Below are positions 8,869 through 18,525 of a stretch of 64,000 bases of DNA, in pieces; the first letter of the stretch is position 1; each line of letters starts with the position of its first letter. The notes below the pieces were generated by a model. It was given only the letters and a program-made list of their open reading frames with translations. It was not told the origin of the DNA and made no database searches. This DNA is from Herbaspirillum autotrophicum (GTDB taxonomy: Bacteria; Pseudomonadota; Gammaproteobacteria; Burkholderiales; Burkholderiaceae_D). Position numbers and translations under genes: made by a program. Location: contig NZ_LFLS01000012.1 of assembly GCF_001189915.1 (NCBI RefSeq), positions 1 through 64,000 on the forward strand. The letters run 5' to 3'.

Positions 8869-9696
8869 ATGTCTTCTTCATCCCCATGCGCCATCGCCCT
8901 CGAAGCAGTGATCTTTGACTGGGCCGGCACGCTGGTCGATTTCGGTTCGCTGGCCCCCACCCAGATTTTCGTCGATGCCTTCAAGAGCTTTGATATCCAC
9001 ATCACGCTGGAACAGGCGCGCGGTCCGATGGGCCTGTCCAAATGGCAACATATTCAAGCCTTGCTGGCGGAACCGGCGATTGCCCGGCAATGGCAGCAAT
9101 GCAACGGCCATGCCCCGACCGACAAGGACATCGATGCCATCTACAGCCGTTTCATGCCGATGCAGATTGCCAAGGTAGGCGAGTACTCGCAAGGTATCGC
9201 CGGGGTTGCCGCCACGCTGTGCTGGTTGCGCAGCAAGGGCCTGAAGATCGGCTCCTGCTCCGGTTATCCGCGTCAGGTCCTGGATGTGCTGTTGCCGCTG
9301 GCAGCCGCCGAAGGCATCGCACCCGACCATGTGATTGCCGGCGATGAACTGGCCGCCGGCGGCCGGCCCGGTCCCTACATGGCACTGGCCAATGTGCTGG
9401 CCCTGAAGATTGGCGATGTCGCCGCTTGCATCAAAGTCGACGACACCGTGCCCGGCATTGAAGAAGGTATTCGCGCCGGCATGTGGAGCGTCGGTATCTC
9501 GCTGTCCGGCAACGAAGTCGGTGTCACGCCGGAACAGTTGGCGCAGTTGACCAGCGAGCAGATCGCCGGCTTGCGCAGCCGGGCCGAAGCGCGCTTGCGC
9601 GAGGCCGGCGCCCATTACGTGATCGATTCGGTAGCCGACTTGCCGGCCGTGCTGGCCTTGATTGAAACGCGGCTGCAAGCCGGCCAGCGGCCGTAG
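8869..9696 (+). CDS. phnX: Phosphonoacetaldehyde hydrolase (phosphonatase)
   Basis: 275 residues, HAD superfamily. The nucleophile motif FDWAGTLVDFGS places the catalytic Asp at residue 17, and MGLSKWQHI carries the Schiff-base lysine at about residue 58, both diagnostic of PhnX. Known reaction: phosphonoacetaldehyde + water gives acetaldehyde + phosphate by C-P bond cleavage. The later motifs IKVDDTVPGIEEG and GMWSVGIS fit the metal-binding and cap regions. The start follows GCAAAGGATCCTCC. No 2-aminoethylphosphonate transaminase (PhnW) gene is visible; it may lie left of the window. A GC-rich hairpin follows the stop. Confidence 0.92.
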   Translation: MSSSSPCAIALEAVIFDWAGTLVDFGSLAPTQIFVDAFKSFDIHITLEQARGPMGLSKWQHIQALLAEPAIARQWQQCNGHAPTDKDIDAIYSRFMPMQIAKVGEYSQGIAGVAATLCWLRSKGLKIGSCSGYPRQVLDVLLPLAAAEGIAPDHVIAGDELAAGGRPGPYMALANVLALKIGDVAACIKVDDTVPGIEEGIRAGMWSVGISLSGNEVGVTPEQLAQLTSEQIAGLRSRAEARLREAGAHYVIDSVADLPAVLALIETRLQAGQRP

Positions 9697-9706
9697 CGTC
9701 CGGCCT

Positions 9707-9732
9707 GTTGCCGGCCGGCACTGGCCGGCAAC
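9707..9732 (+). terminator. Hairpin downstream of phnX
   Basis: Perfect 10-bp arms GTTGCCGGCC / GGCCGGCAAC with a 6-nt loop, starting 11 nt after the phnX stop. There is no run of T after it, so it is either a factor-dependent end or an mRNA-stabilising hairpin of the phn operon. Confidence 0.45.
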
Positions 9733-9803
9733 GGACAAAAATCTGCGACAAGTGCTAATGCGTGCATAATGGGGTTCCCCCCCCACCAGCATTGCCCGTC
9801 AAC

Positions 9804-11021
9804 ATGCATCACGCCGTCCCTGTCAGCACACCGAATGAATCCGCCCGGCATCCCCTCGCCCGGGATATCGAAATGATTCAATCGATTGCGGCTATTCCAA
9901 CCATCATGCGCGTGATTGCCGACACCACCGGATTACGCTGGGTCGGCGTGGCGCGGGTCACGCCGGAGCAATGGACCCTGTGCACCGTCAATGACCAGTT
10001 GAATTTCGGCCTCAAGCCCGGCGACGAACTGGAGATTGCCAGCACCTTCTGCGATCAGGTCCGGCGCAACAATACCGGCATGGTGATCGACAACGTAAAA
10101 ACCGACGCCGTTTACTGCACCCACGCCATTCCCCGCGATTACGGATTTGAAAGCTATTTTTCACTGCCGGTGTATCGCAAGGATGGCTCGTTCTTTGGCA
10201 CTCTGTGCGGGCTCGACCCGGTCCCTGCCGACCTGCGGGCACCGAAGACACTCGATACGCTGAAGCTCTTCGCGGAATTGATTTCAACCCACATCGAGAC
10301 CGAAGAACGACTCAAGGAAACTGAAAATGATCTGAAATTTGAACGTGAAAATTCCAGGCTGCGGGAGCGCTTTATCGCCATCCTCGGCCACGATGTCCGC
10401 ACCCCGCTGTCGGCCATGCTGCTGGGAGCCGACCTCATCGGCAAACTGACCAGCGATGAAAAAATCGCGGCGGTGTCCATGAAGATAAAACGCAGCGGCT
10501 TGCGCATTCGTGGCCTGATCGACGACGTCACCGACTTCACCCGGGCCAATGCCAGCAGCGCATTGCCACTTTGCCTGAAGCCGGTCGACAATCTGGCATC
10601 CGATCTGGAGCATGTGATTGGCGAACTGGCGGCGGCTTATCCGGAACGTTCACTGCAAAGAAATTTTACGCTGACCGGGGCGCTGCGCTGCGACCCCAAG
10701 CGCATCAGCCAATTGCTTTCCAACCTGATCGTGAATGCCATCGTGCATGGTTTCGCGCATACCGACATCCTGGTGACGGCCAGCAATCAAGGCTCGCGAC
10801 TGCGCATCGCGGTCGCCAACCGCGGCAAGCCGGTTGCCGATGAAACCAGGCAACGCATGTTCATGCCGTTTTCGCGCGGCGCAGGAACAGAACAAACAGA
10901 TGGCCTCGGTCTCGGACTTTATATCGCGTCCGAGATCGCCAAGTCGCATGCCGGCAGTCTGCGTCTCGAGAGCACCGGTGAATATACCGAATTCATTTTC
11001 GAGGCTGACTGCACAACGTAA
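9804..11021 (+). CDS. GAF-domain sensor histidine kinase (orphan)
   Basis: About 405 residues, soluble. An N-terminal GAF domain (residues about 20-165, with VARVTPEQWTLCTVND and YFSLPVYRKDGSFFGTLCGLDP) is followed by a short coiled coil, the HisKA H-box FIAILGHDVRTPLSAML with the phosphoacceptor His near residue 196, and a HATPase domain with LLSNLIVNAIVHG (N box) and DGLGLGLYIASEI (G box). No membrane segment is evident. Start is uncertain: a GTG 42 nt earlier is in frame and neither has a clear ribosome binding site. No response regulator adjoins, so the partner is unknown. The GAF domain suggests sensing a small cytoplasmic molecule or light. Confidence 0.8.
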   Translation: MHHAVPVSTPNESARHPLARDIEMIQSIAAIPTIMRVIADTTGLRWVGVARVTPEQWTLCTVNDQLNFGLKPGDELEIASTFCDQVRRNNTGMVIDNVKTDAVYCTHAIPRDYGFESYFSLPVYRKDGSFFGTLCGLDPVPADLRAPKTLDTLKLFAELISTHIETEERLKETENDLKFERENSRLRERFIAILGHDVRTPLSAMLLGADLIGKLTSDEKIAAVSMKIKRSGLRIRGLIDDVTDFTRANASSALPLCLKPVDNLASDLEHVIGELAAAYPERSLQRNFTLTGALRCDPKRISQLLSNLIVNAIVHGFAHTDILVTASNQGSRLRIAVANRGKPVADETRQRMFMPFSRGAGTEQTDGLGLGLYIASEIAKSHAGSLRLESTGEYTEFIFEADCTT

Positions 11022-11461
11022 CGCGACTGCACTTCCGGGTTCTTGCCAATCATCCCGGCCAGCCTCTGCCCCCTCCTCAGTACCCTCGTCTGCCTTACCT
11101 GCCGCACACTGCCAGTCATTCAGTTTGATACTTCAAACTGAGATGGCCGGCCAACCTCCCCCCTGTTCTGGCTTGCATCCGGCCACCACTCCTGCAAACC
11201 GGCATCCGTCATTTTCGCAACGGATGTCCATCGTTCCGTTGCAAGTTTAAAAACACGCTGCATTCGCAGCCCCACATTTCGCTCAGATTTGCTCAGTTCC
11301 GGCCGGCAACGTTTCTATATGCTCGCCCCAGTTTCCATGCTGCCAGGCGCAAGCGCCGGCATGGAAAAACAACGTACCGATGGGGTGCCCGAATGCACCG
11401 GACACCGGGGCGGGCGGCGACTCACAACGCCATTTCACAATCCAACAAGCATTCCAAAAAT
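11022..11461. other. Intergenic region with dyads ahead of the autotransporter
   Basis: 440 nt without a convincing gene. It contains a perfect 9-bp inverted repeat at 11120-11141 and two mutually exclusive hairpins at 11203-11242. It presumably holds the end of the kinase transcript and the promoter and leader of the autotransporter; I cannot place the promoter. Confidence 0.5.
11120..11141. repeat. Perfect inverted repeat
   Basis: TCAGTTTGA-TACT-TCAAACTGA: 9-bp arms, 4-nt spacer, about 100 nt after the kinase stop. No T-run follows on either strand, so an operator is as likely as a transcript end. Confidence 0.5.
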
Positions 11462-14356
11462 ATGACAATCGTATTCAATACGCGCAAAAAACAGCTTGCC
11501 ATCCTGATCTCCACAGCCTGCCTGAGCATGAGCAGCGCCTTTGCCAGCAGCTGCGGCGGCGTGACCGGAGGCAATGTCACCATCGTCAACAACAGCACCA
11601 TCGATACTTGTGCACTGGCTGCCGGCGAAAGTATCGTCATCATGCCAACCGGCACGCTTGCCCGCGACGACGAATACGGCGGCAGCATCGGCGTGCTGGT
11701 CAGCAACGGTATCAGCGCCGGCGTGATCAACAATCAGGGTGTCATCGAGCGGCAAAGCAGCGGCATCCAGCTGGACAATGGCACATCGGTCACCGGCATC
11801 ACCAATGCCAGTAACGCCATGATCACCACGGACGAGACCGGCATTCTGATCCAGGGTGCAACCATCAATGGCCAGCTCAGCAACGCCGGCACCATTAACG
11901 CCCGGACCGGCGGGATTCAGATTCTGAACGGAGTCATCAGTCAAGGCATAAGCAATACAGGCAGTATCAGTAACAATGAGAACGACGGCATCGGCATCAG
12001 CAACAGTTCAACCATCACCGGCGGCATCAGGAACGGCATCAATGGCACTATTCAAAGTGGCCGGGCAGGCATTATGGTCAGCGACTCCACCGTCAACGGC
12101 GGCATCAGCAATGCCGGCACCATCGACGGCGGTGAAGGCGGCGCCGTCCACATCGGCTATGGCGGCATCATCAATGGCAATATCACCAACACCGGTATCT
12201 TGCGCAATTTGAATGGGGACGCTGCCTTGCGGCTCACCGGTGGCACCGTCAACGGCAAGGTGCTCAACAGCGGCACGATTTCCGGCGGCGAATTCAATCC
12301 CGGCATTTTCGTTGACGATAGCAGCAAGATTACCGGCGAGATTGTGAATGATGTCAGCGGTAGCATTCTGTCAGGCAATATCGGCATTACCGTACTGAGG
12401 TCGGATATCGGCGGCATCACCAATGCCGGCCTCATCGATGGCGCTGAAGGTGGCCCCGGTGGCATGGGCATTGTGGTCGCGCTCTCCACCGTCCAGGGCA
12501 ACATTACCAACAGCGGCACCATCAACGCCGCCAACGGCTACGCCATTCTCATTCAGAACAGTACGCTGAACGGCAAGATCATCAACTCCGGCACCCTGTC
12601 CGGCCTGAAAGCAATTGACATCATCAAGGATCAGGTTCCGTTCTCCCTCAACGCGCCGATCACCATTGACAACAGCGGCACACTGGACGGCGCAGTAACG
12701 CTGGCAGACAGCATTCTGAATCTCAACGGCAATACTGCCCGGGTAACCGGCGCGGTTCAGGGTGTGGGTTCCGTGGTCAATGTCAACGGCAACTTCAGCG
12801 CGCAAAACACGTTCGACGTCGGTACCTTCAATGTCACCAGGGGTGGCACCTTCAATGCCGCCTATGCCATCAGAGCCGCTGACGGCCTGAACAACAACGG
12901 CACGCTGGCAGTCAAGGCCAACACGCCATTCACTGTCGATGGCAACTACGTGCAAGCGGCCGATGCCAGCTTCCGCACCGAAGTGCTGTCGGCCACCAAT
13001 TACGGCCAGATGACAGTGAACGGCACTGCTGTTCTGGCCGCCGGCACCGGCATTGACGTGCGCGTGTCGTCGCTGGCGACACTGGCACCCAACACGGTAT
13101 TGGCTGGCATCATCAAGGCCACTGCACTGCAAGCCTCGACCTTCAAGGTCACTGATGACAGCGCCCTGTTCAACTTCGCCGGCGTAGTCAATGGCAATAA
13201 TGTCGATCTGCTGGTATCGCAAGCCTCGACGGTCTATGGCAGCACTGTCGACAATCGCAACTTCGTCGGTGCCGGTGCCGCGCGTGAACTCGACAAGCTG
13301 ATCGCCGGCAGTAACGGCAACGGCGACATGGGTACGGTTGTCACTGCCCTTGGCCGTCTGTCAAACAGCAAACAAGTGTCCGACGCCGTCAAGCAAACCC
13401 TGCCGCTGATGACCGGCGCCACTGCGTCCGCCGCTGCGGCAGCCATCAACCAGACTGGTCGCATCGTGCAGGCGCGTCAAGACAGCAATCTTGGTTTGTC
13501 GACCGGTGAAGATGTCATCAGCGACAAACAGATCTGGGCCAAGCCGTTCGGTTCCTGGGCCAAACAGGGTGATCGCAACGGCGTGTCAGGTTTTGATGCG
13601 CGCACCGGTGGCCTGGTGGTCGGTGCCGATGGCGTGCTGACCGAGCATGACCGTCTCGGTGCGGCATTTGCGTATGCCCACACCAACGTCAGCGGCAACG
13701 ACAGCAGCACCGCGCAATCGGCCAAGATCGACAGTTATCAGGCCATGCTGTATGGCAGCCACAGCATCGATGAGCGCACCGAGCTGAGCTGGCAAGGCGA
13801 TCTCGGTCTCAATCGCACCGACGGCGAACGCGGCATCAACTTCGGCGGCCTCAACCGCCGTGCCACCAGCAACTACAACGGCTGGAGCGCACACGTCGGC
13901 ACCGGCGTGGCACGCGTGTTCAGTCTGAATGATGCGATCAGCGTGGCGCCGTCGCTGCGCCTCGATTACACCTCGCTGACTACCCGTGGCTACACCGAAA
14001 CCGGTGCCGGCGCATTGAATCTGCAAGTCGATTCGCAACGCACCGAAGAATTGATCGTGGCGGCGGAAAGCAAGCTGTCGTATGCCGTTGCTGCCGATAC
14101 CACCATCGTCGCCAATCTCGGCGTCGGCTACAACCTACTGGCGAAAAGCGCGCAAATCACCTCGACCTTTGTCGGCGGCGGCAGCGCATTCTCGACCGAA
14201 GGTCTGGAACCGTCGCCATGGACGCTGCGTGGCGGCGCCGGCCTGATTCTGCATCGTCAGGGCGGCACCGAAGTCACGGCCCGTTACGATGCCGAAGCCA
14301 ACCGCAGCGGCTTCAGCAATCAGACCGTATCGCTGAAAGTACGGCAGTCGTTCTGA
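11462..14356 (+). CDS. Autotransporter (type Va) with NAGTI-repeat passenger
   Basis: 964 residues from the ATG at 11462, which gives a normal signal peptide (basic NTRKKQ, hydrophobic LAILISTACLSMSSAFA). The passenger (about 30-430) is built of degenerate repeats of the type GGI(S/T)NAGTI(D/N)G, as in beta-helical adhesins. The C-terminal part (about 690-964, from IWAKPFGSW through LEPSPWTLRGGAGLILHRQGG) is a classical autotransporter beta-barrel ending in SLKVRQSF with the terminal Phe recognised by the Bam complex. It should be exported by Sec, inserted in the outer membrane and display or release the passenger. The target is unknown. A strong terminator follows. Confidence 0.88.
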   Translation: MTIVFNTRKKQLAILISTACLSMSSAFASSCGGVTGGNVTIVNNSTIDTCALAAGESIVIMPTGTLARDDEYGGSIGVLVSNGISAGVINNQGVIERQSSGIQLDNGTSVTGITNASNAMITTDETGILIQGATINGQLSNAGTINARTGGIQILNGVISQGISNTGSISNNENDGIGISNSSTITGGIRNGINGTIQSGRAGIMVSDSTVNGGISNAGTIDGGEGGAVHIGYGGIINGNITNTGILRNLNGDAALRLTGGTVNGKVLNSGTISGGEFNPGIFVDDSSKITGEIVNDVSGSILSGNIGITVLRSDIGGITNAGLIDGAEGGPGGMGIVVALSTVQGNITNSGTINAANGYAILIQNSTLNGKIINSGTLSGLKAIDIIKDQVPFSLNAPITIDNSGTLDGAVTLADSILNLNGNTARVTGAVQGVGSVVNVNGNFSAQNTFDVGTFNVTRGGTFNAAYAIRAADGLNNNGTLAVKANTPFTVDGNYVQAADASFRTEVLSATNYGQMTVNGTAVLAAGTGIDVRVSSLATLAPNTVLAGIIKATALQASTFKVTDDSALFNFAGVVNGNNVDLLVSQASTVYGSTVDNRNFVGAGAARELDKLIAGSNGNGDMGTVVTALGRLSNSKQVSDAVKQTLPLMTGATASAAAAAINQTGRIVQARQDSNLGLSTGEDVISDKQIWAKPFGSWAKQGDRNGVSGFDARTGGLVVGADGVLTEHDRLGAAFAYAHTNVSGNDSSTAQSAKIDSYQAMLYGSHSIDERTELSWQGDLGLNRTDGERGINFGGLNRRATSNYNGWSAHVGTGVARVFSLNDAISVAPSLRLDYTSLTTRGYTETGAGALNLQVDSQRTEELIVAAESKLSYAVAADTTIVANLGVGYNLLAKSAQITSTFVGGGSAFSTEGLEPSPWTLRGGAGLILHRQGGTEVTARYDAEANRSGFSNQTVSLKVRQSF

Positions 14357-14386
14357 GCCTATCCGGTATCGTCAATCCTTACCCTT

Positions 14387-14411
14387 GCGGCCGCCTCAGC
14401 GGCCGCTTTTT
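14387..14411 (+). terminator. Rho-independent terminator of the autotransporter gene
   Basis: Stem GCGGCCGC-CTCA-GCGGCCGC followed directly by TTTTT, 31 nt after the stop codon. Confidence 0.88.
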
Positions 14412-14470
14412 ATCGAGTCAGCCATGTCGTCCATCGTCTTGTCCGCGTCATCCGTTTGCCGGAGCCCATC

Positions 14471-15685
14471 ATGAGCCGCATCGTCTTCGCCTGGGAGCTC
14501 GGCGACAATTTCGGTCATCTGTACCGCATGCTGCCCATCGCCGAAGCATTGCTGGCGCGCGGCCATCAAGTCAGCTTCATCGTCAACCATCTGACAGCAG
14601 CACAAGCCATACTGGCGCCGAGGGGAATTCCGTTCCTGCCGGCGCCGGCGTTGCGTGCACCGCATGAGTTGAACCGCGACATCGCCAGCTATGCCGACAT
14701 CCTGGCCCGCACCGGATTCACGCAAGCCACTGCGCTGCACGGCATGATGACGGCATGGCGCCATTTGCACGGCTTGTTGCAGACCGACGTCGTGGTGCTG
14801 GAACACGCACCGGCCGCGCTCATCGCGGCCCGCATGCTGGGCTTGAAAACGGTGCATATCGGCACCGGCTTCACGATTCCACCGGCGGTCGCACCGATGC
14901 CCTGCTTCCGGCCCTGGCGTCCCGATCTGGCCGCAGCGCTGGCGACCACGGAATGCAAGGTGCTGGCCACCATCAATACCGTGCTGGCGACGCACGGCCA
15001 TGCCGCAGCCGCCAGCTTGAGTGAGGCCTTGCAAACCGACCGCACCATCCTGCTGACATTACCGGAACTCGATCATTACCCCGCCGCCAATCGCAGTCAT
15101 GCGGTTCTGGCCAGCCCGCTGCAACACCATGCCGAGGGTCAGACGGTACATTGGCAGCAGGCGCGGTTACCACGCATTTTCATGTACCTGCGTCAGCACC
15201 CTTGGCTGCCCGAAGTGCTTGATCTGCTGGCCGCCACCAATGTCGAGGTCATCGCCATGATTCCCGACATTCCCGAATCGTTGTTGCAGCGTCATGCGGG
15301 ATCCAGGCGCCTGCGCATTTATCGCCAGCCGCTCAACCTGCAGGCGCTGTTGCCTGCATGCGAGCTGGCCATTACCCATGGCGGCCATGGCACCACGGCT
15401 GATTGTCTGCAACATGGCGTGCCGATGCTGTTGCTGCCCGTCCATATCGAACAGTTGCTGATCACCGCGCGCGTCGCCGCTGCCGGCGCCGGTCAGGGTA
15501 TCCTGCCGGATGCGGTCGAAAATGCATTCGGACAAGTACTGCAAACGCAGTTGACCGACGCCTCGTTCACGCTGGCGGCGCATCAGATCGCCTCCCGCCA
15601 TGCCAAGGCAAATCCGGCGCAAACGCTGGCGACGCTGATCGAGATCATAGAGTCACTGGCAATCGCTGCCGCCACTTCGGATTGA
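14471..15685 (+). CDS. GT1-family glycosyltransferase (UDP-glycosyltransferase/MGT-like)
   Basis: 404 residues. The N-terminus (RIVFAWELGDNFGHLYRMLPIAEALLARGHQVSFI) is the acceptor-binding Rossmann domain with the conserved GH dyad of GT1 enzymes. The C-terminal donor-binding signature is LAITHGGHGTTADCLQHGVPMLLLPVHIEQ, a variant of the plant/bacterial HCGxxS/T-E-hG-PhhhhP-xxDQ motif in which the acidic residue after the Ser/Thr is replaced. Start at 14471 follows CCGGAG. Cytoplasmic or membrane-associated; acceptor unknown (lipid, sterol or secondary metabolite). It stands alone between the autotransporter and the LacI regulator. Confidence 0.72.
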   Translation: MSRIVFAWELGDNFGHLYRMLPIAEALLARGHQVSFIVNHLTAAQAILAPRGIPFLPAPALRAPHELNRDIASYADILARTGFTQATALHGMMTAWRHLHGLLQTDVVVLEHAPAALIAARMLGLKTVHIGTGFTIPPAVAPMPCFRPWRPDLAAALATTECKVLATINTVLATHGHAAAASLSEALQTDRTILLTLPELDHYPAANRSHAVLASPLQHHAEGQTVHWQQARLPRIFMYLRQHPWLPEVLDLLAATNVEVIAMIPDIPESLLQRHAGSRRLRIYRQPLNLQALLPACELAITHGGHGTTADCLQHGVPMLLLPVHIEQLLITARVAAAGAGQGILPDAVENAFGQVLQTQLTDASFTLAAHQIASRHAKANPAQTLATLIEIIESLAIAAATSD

Positions 15686-15853
15686 GCTTTTGACACTGCA
15701 ATGCCAGCCCGGGGTTGGCGATGCATTTGCCATCCTGACATCAATCTGCAGGGCTTATTGTTGTCTTCCCGACAAACGCCATTGCAAGTCAGATAATTAA
15801 TGTCAGAATAGCAGCCATCAGACAGTTCACCGTGGACAGGCGCAGCATTCAAC

Positions 15854-16888
15854 ATGCACAAGAAAATTTCAGCGGGCGACGCAGCCGGAGCATCGCGGGC
15901 AGTGACCAAAGAAGATGTGGCGCGCGCTGCCGGCGTCTCGCACATCACCGTCTCGCGGGTGATCAATTCACCGGACAAGGTGGCGCCGGCCACCCGCGAG
16001 AAGGTGCAAGAGTACATTGCGCGCATGGGGTATATCCCCAATCTGCTGGCCGGTGGCCTGGCATCGCGGCGCACACGGATCATCGCCGCGGTGGTGCCGA
16101 CCATCGGCCATTCGATCTTTGCCGAAACCGTGCGCGGCATGTCCGATTACCTGATGGCGCACGACTATCAGTTGCTGCTGGGCCAGAGTGACTATTCGGA
16201 ACAGATCGAAACCGAACTGGTAGAAGCCTTCATCGGCCGCCGCGTTGACGGCGTAGTGCTGACCGGTGTGCAGCATACGGCCGCGACCCGCCAACGACTC
16301 AAGGCGGCCGGTATTCCGGTAGTGGAAACCTGGGATCTGACGCCGGACCCGATTGACATGCTGGCCGGCTTTTCCAATGTCGATGCCGGCGCGGCCATGG
16401 GTGAATATTTATATGAACAAGGCTACCGCCGCATCGCCTTTGTCGGCGGCGAAGATCCGCGTGGCGTGGCGCGCATGGCGGGACTGAGCGCGGCACTGCG
16501 GCGGCACCGGTTGCGGGCACCGGTCCGCATCACGGTAGCGCCCGGTTCATTCCTGCAAGGCGGACGCGAAGCGATGGTGCAACTGGCCACGCAACATGCC
16601 GATGTCGATGCCGCATTTTTCAGTAACGATGTCATCGCTGCCGGTGCCGTGCTGGAATGCAACCGGCGTCAAATCCGGATTCCAGAGGACATCGCGATTG
16701 CCGGTTTTGCCAATCTCGACATCGCCTCGGAAATCAACCCGCCGCTGACCACGGTCCATGTCAGCAGCCATCGCATCGGTGAAACCGCGGCACAAATGAT
16801 GCTGGCCCGGCTCGGTGGCGATGCCGCTGCACCGGCACCAACGGTCAGCGATCTCGGCTTCTCCATCGTCCGCCGCCAGAGCGCCTGA
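15854..16888 (+). CDS. LacI-family transcriptional regulator
   Basis: 344 residues: LacI helix-turn-helix at about residues 17-65 (VTKEDVARAAGVSHITVSRVINSPDKVAPATREKV) with the hinge GGLASRRTRIIAAVVPTI, then a sugar-binding-like effector domain ending in GETAAQMMLARLGG. It is convergent with the MHS transporter of the neighbouring catabolic operon. The perfect CG-centred palindrome at 20407-20422 upstream of that operon is a natural LacI-family operator, so this protein is probably its repressor. It is close to the GntR/gluconate-type subgroup; ligand unknown. Confidence 0.88.
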   Translation: MHKKISAGDAAGASRAVTKEDVARAAGVSHITVSRVINSPDKVAPATREKVQEYIARMGYIPNLLAGGLASRRTRIIAAVVPTIGHSIFAETVRGMSDYLMAHDYQLLLGQSDYSEQIETELVEAFIGRRVDGVVLTGVQHTAATRQRLKAAGIPVVETWDLTPDPIDMLAGFSNVDAGAAMGEYLYEQGYRRIAFVGGEDPRGVARMAGLSAALRRHRLRAPVRITVAPGSFLQGGREAMVQLATQHADVDAAFFSNDVIAAGAVLECNRRQIRIPEDIAIAGFANLDIASEINPPLTTVHVSSHRIGETAAQMMLARLGGDAAAPAPTVSDLGFSIVRRQSA

Positions 16889-16933
16889 CCCTCAGCAGCC
16901 CTGACCGCGGACGAACCTCACTCAAGTGCAACC

Positions 16934-18322
16934 TCAGGCATCCTCGGCATAGATGACGCCGCGCGTTTCCGGCGCCATCAGCAAGGCGATCAACGCCACC
17001 CCGCCCATGAAGACCAGATAACCGATGATCGGGTAATAGCTGCCACCGTAGTAGGCCAGCAAACCGGTGGCAATCACCGGCGCCATGCCGCCCGTGATGA
17101 CTGACGACAATTCGCGTGCCATGCAAATGCCACTCATGCGGGCGCTCGGTGGAAACAGTTCGGCAAAGAACGCGGCCTGCACCGAAAACATCGGATACAG
17201 CCCGAACACGATCATCATGACGAAGCCGGCGATGATCATCGGTGTTTCGCGGGTTTCCAGCATCAGGAAGAACGGCCAGGAACCCAGAATCATGACCAGA
17301 ATGCCGAGGATGTATACCGGCTTGCGGCCGATACGGTCCGACAGCATGCCCCAGAACGGATTGAGCACCGCACCGAGGCCGGCACCGATCAGCACCGCCA
17401 GCAGACCGATACTGGCATCGACCTTCAATTGCACCGTCAGGTAAGACAGCGCCCACACCTGAAAAATATAGCCGGCCGTGTTTTCAGAAAACCGGGCACC
17501 GATGGCGATGAACAAATGGCGCCGGTGATTTTTCCACACGGCCTTGATCGGCGACTTCAATACTGCTTTCTTGCTCTTGATCTTTTCGAACGCCGGCGAT
17601 TCTTGCACATACAGCCGGATATACATCCCCACTGCCAAGCCGATGCTGCTGAGAATGAATGGGATGCGCCAGCCGTAGCTCATGAAATCGGCCTCCGGCA
17701 TTTGCCGCACCAGCGTGAATATGCCGGCCGACAGCACCACGCCGAGCGCCACGCCGACGCCGGGCCAGCTGGCGTAGTAACCGCGTTTGGATACCGGCGC
17801 ATACTCGGCCGACATGGTGACCGCACCGCCAAATTCGGCGCCGGCGGCAAAACCCTGTATCAGGCGCAACAGCGTCAGCAAGATCGGCGCCGCAATACCG
17901 ATGCTGGCATAGGTCGGCAAGAAGCCGATCAGCGTCGTGCTCAAGCCCATCATCAGCAAGGTCACTACCAACACATTCTTGCGGCCGATGCGATCACCGA
18001 TATGGCCAAACACAAAGCCGCCGAGCGGCCGCACCACAAAACCCAGGGCATAGGAACCGAAGGCGGCCAAGGTGCCCATCATCGGATCGAGCTTGGTAAA
18101 AAACAGCACGTTGAATACGATCGCCGCAGCAGTACCATAGAGAAAAAAGTCATACCATTCGAGCGCGGTACCGATCACCGACGAGCGCAACGCAATGTTG
18201 CGCTGGCGTTGCATGCTGGCGGCTTCACCGGCCGTACGACTGGCGTCCCGCTCAGTCTGGAGGTGTTCTGAAACGGACCCGATGGCGCGGTTGGCACCCG
18301 GGTTGCTGGCGATTGTATTCAT
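16934..18322 (-). CDS. MHS-family MFS transporter (metabolite:H+ symporter)
   Basis: 462 residues with 12 predicted membrane segments. The MHS signatures are clear: GTALEWYDFFLYGTAAAIVFN in helix 1 and GHIGDRIGRKNVLV in the loop 2-3, plus RLIQGFAAGAEFGGAV. Family members import carboxylates, betaines and similar small acids with protons. The start has a strong site (AACAGGAGACAGACAG). It is the last gene of a minus-strand set with the PhyH dioxygenase and the TIM-barrel isomerase, 203 nt downstream of the latter, and probably imports their substrate. Confidence 0.85.
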   Translation of the reverse strand: MNTIASNPGANRAIGSVSEHLQTERDASRTAGEAASMQRQRNIALRSSVIGTALEWYDFFLYGTAAAIVFNVLFFTKLDPMMGTLAAFGSYALGFVVRPLGGFVFGHIGDRIGRKNVLVVTLLMMGLSTTLIGFLPTYASIGIAAPILLTLLRLIQGFAAGAEFGGAVTMSAEYAPVSKRGYYASWPGVGVALGVVLSAGIFTLVRQMPEADFMSYGWRIPFILSSIGLAVGMYIRLYVQESPAFEKIKSKKAVLKSPIKAVWKNHRRHLFIAIGARFSENTAGYIFQVWALSYLTVQLKVDASIGLLAVLIGAGLGAVLNPFWGMLSDRIGRKPVYILGILVMILGSWPFFLMLETRETPMIIAGFVMMIVFGLYPMFSVQAAFFAELFPPSARMSGICMARELSSVITGGMAPVIATGLLAYYGGSYYPIIGYLVFMGGVALIALLMAPETRGVIYAEDA

Positions 18323-18525
18323 CTGTCTGTCTCCTGTTGGATGTCGGCACCAGTGTCGTCCCCTCCCGCGTTGCTGCTATTGCGAGCGGGAAATGCGTGT
18401 CGTGTTATCTCGATCTGCGCGCGCCACGATGCCGTTGGAAAATACGGGAACCGATACTCCTCCTTGATGTTGCTGTGGTTTTTTACTGCGATTTCTTGCC
18501 GTCATTTGCTACCGCGTGAACACTG

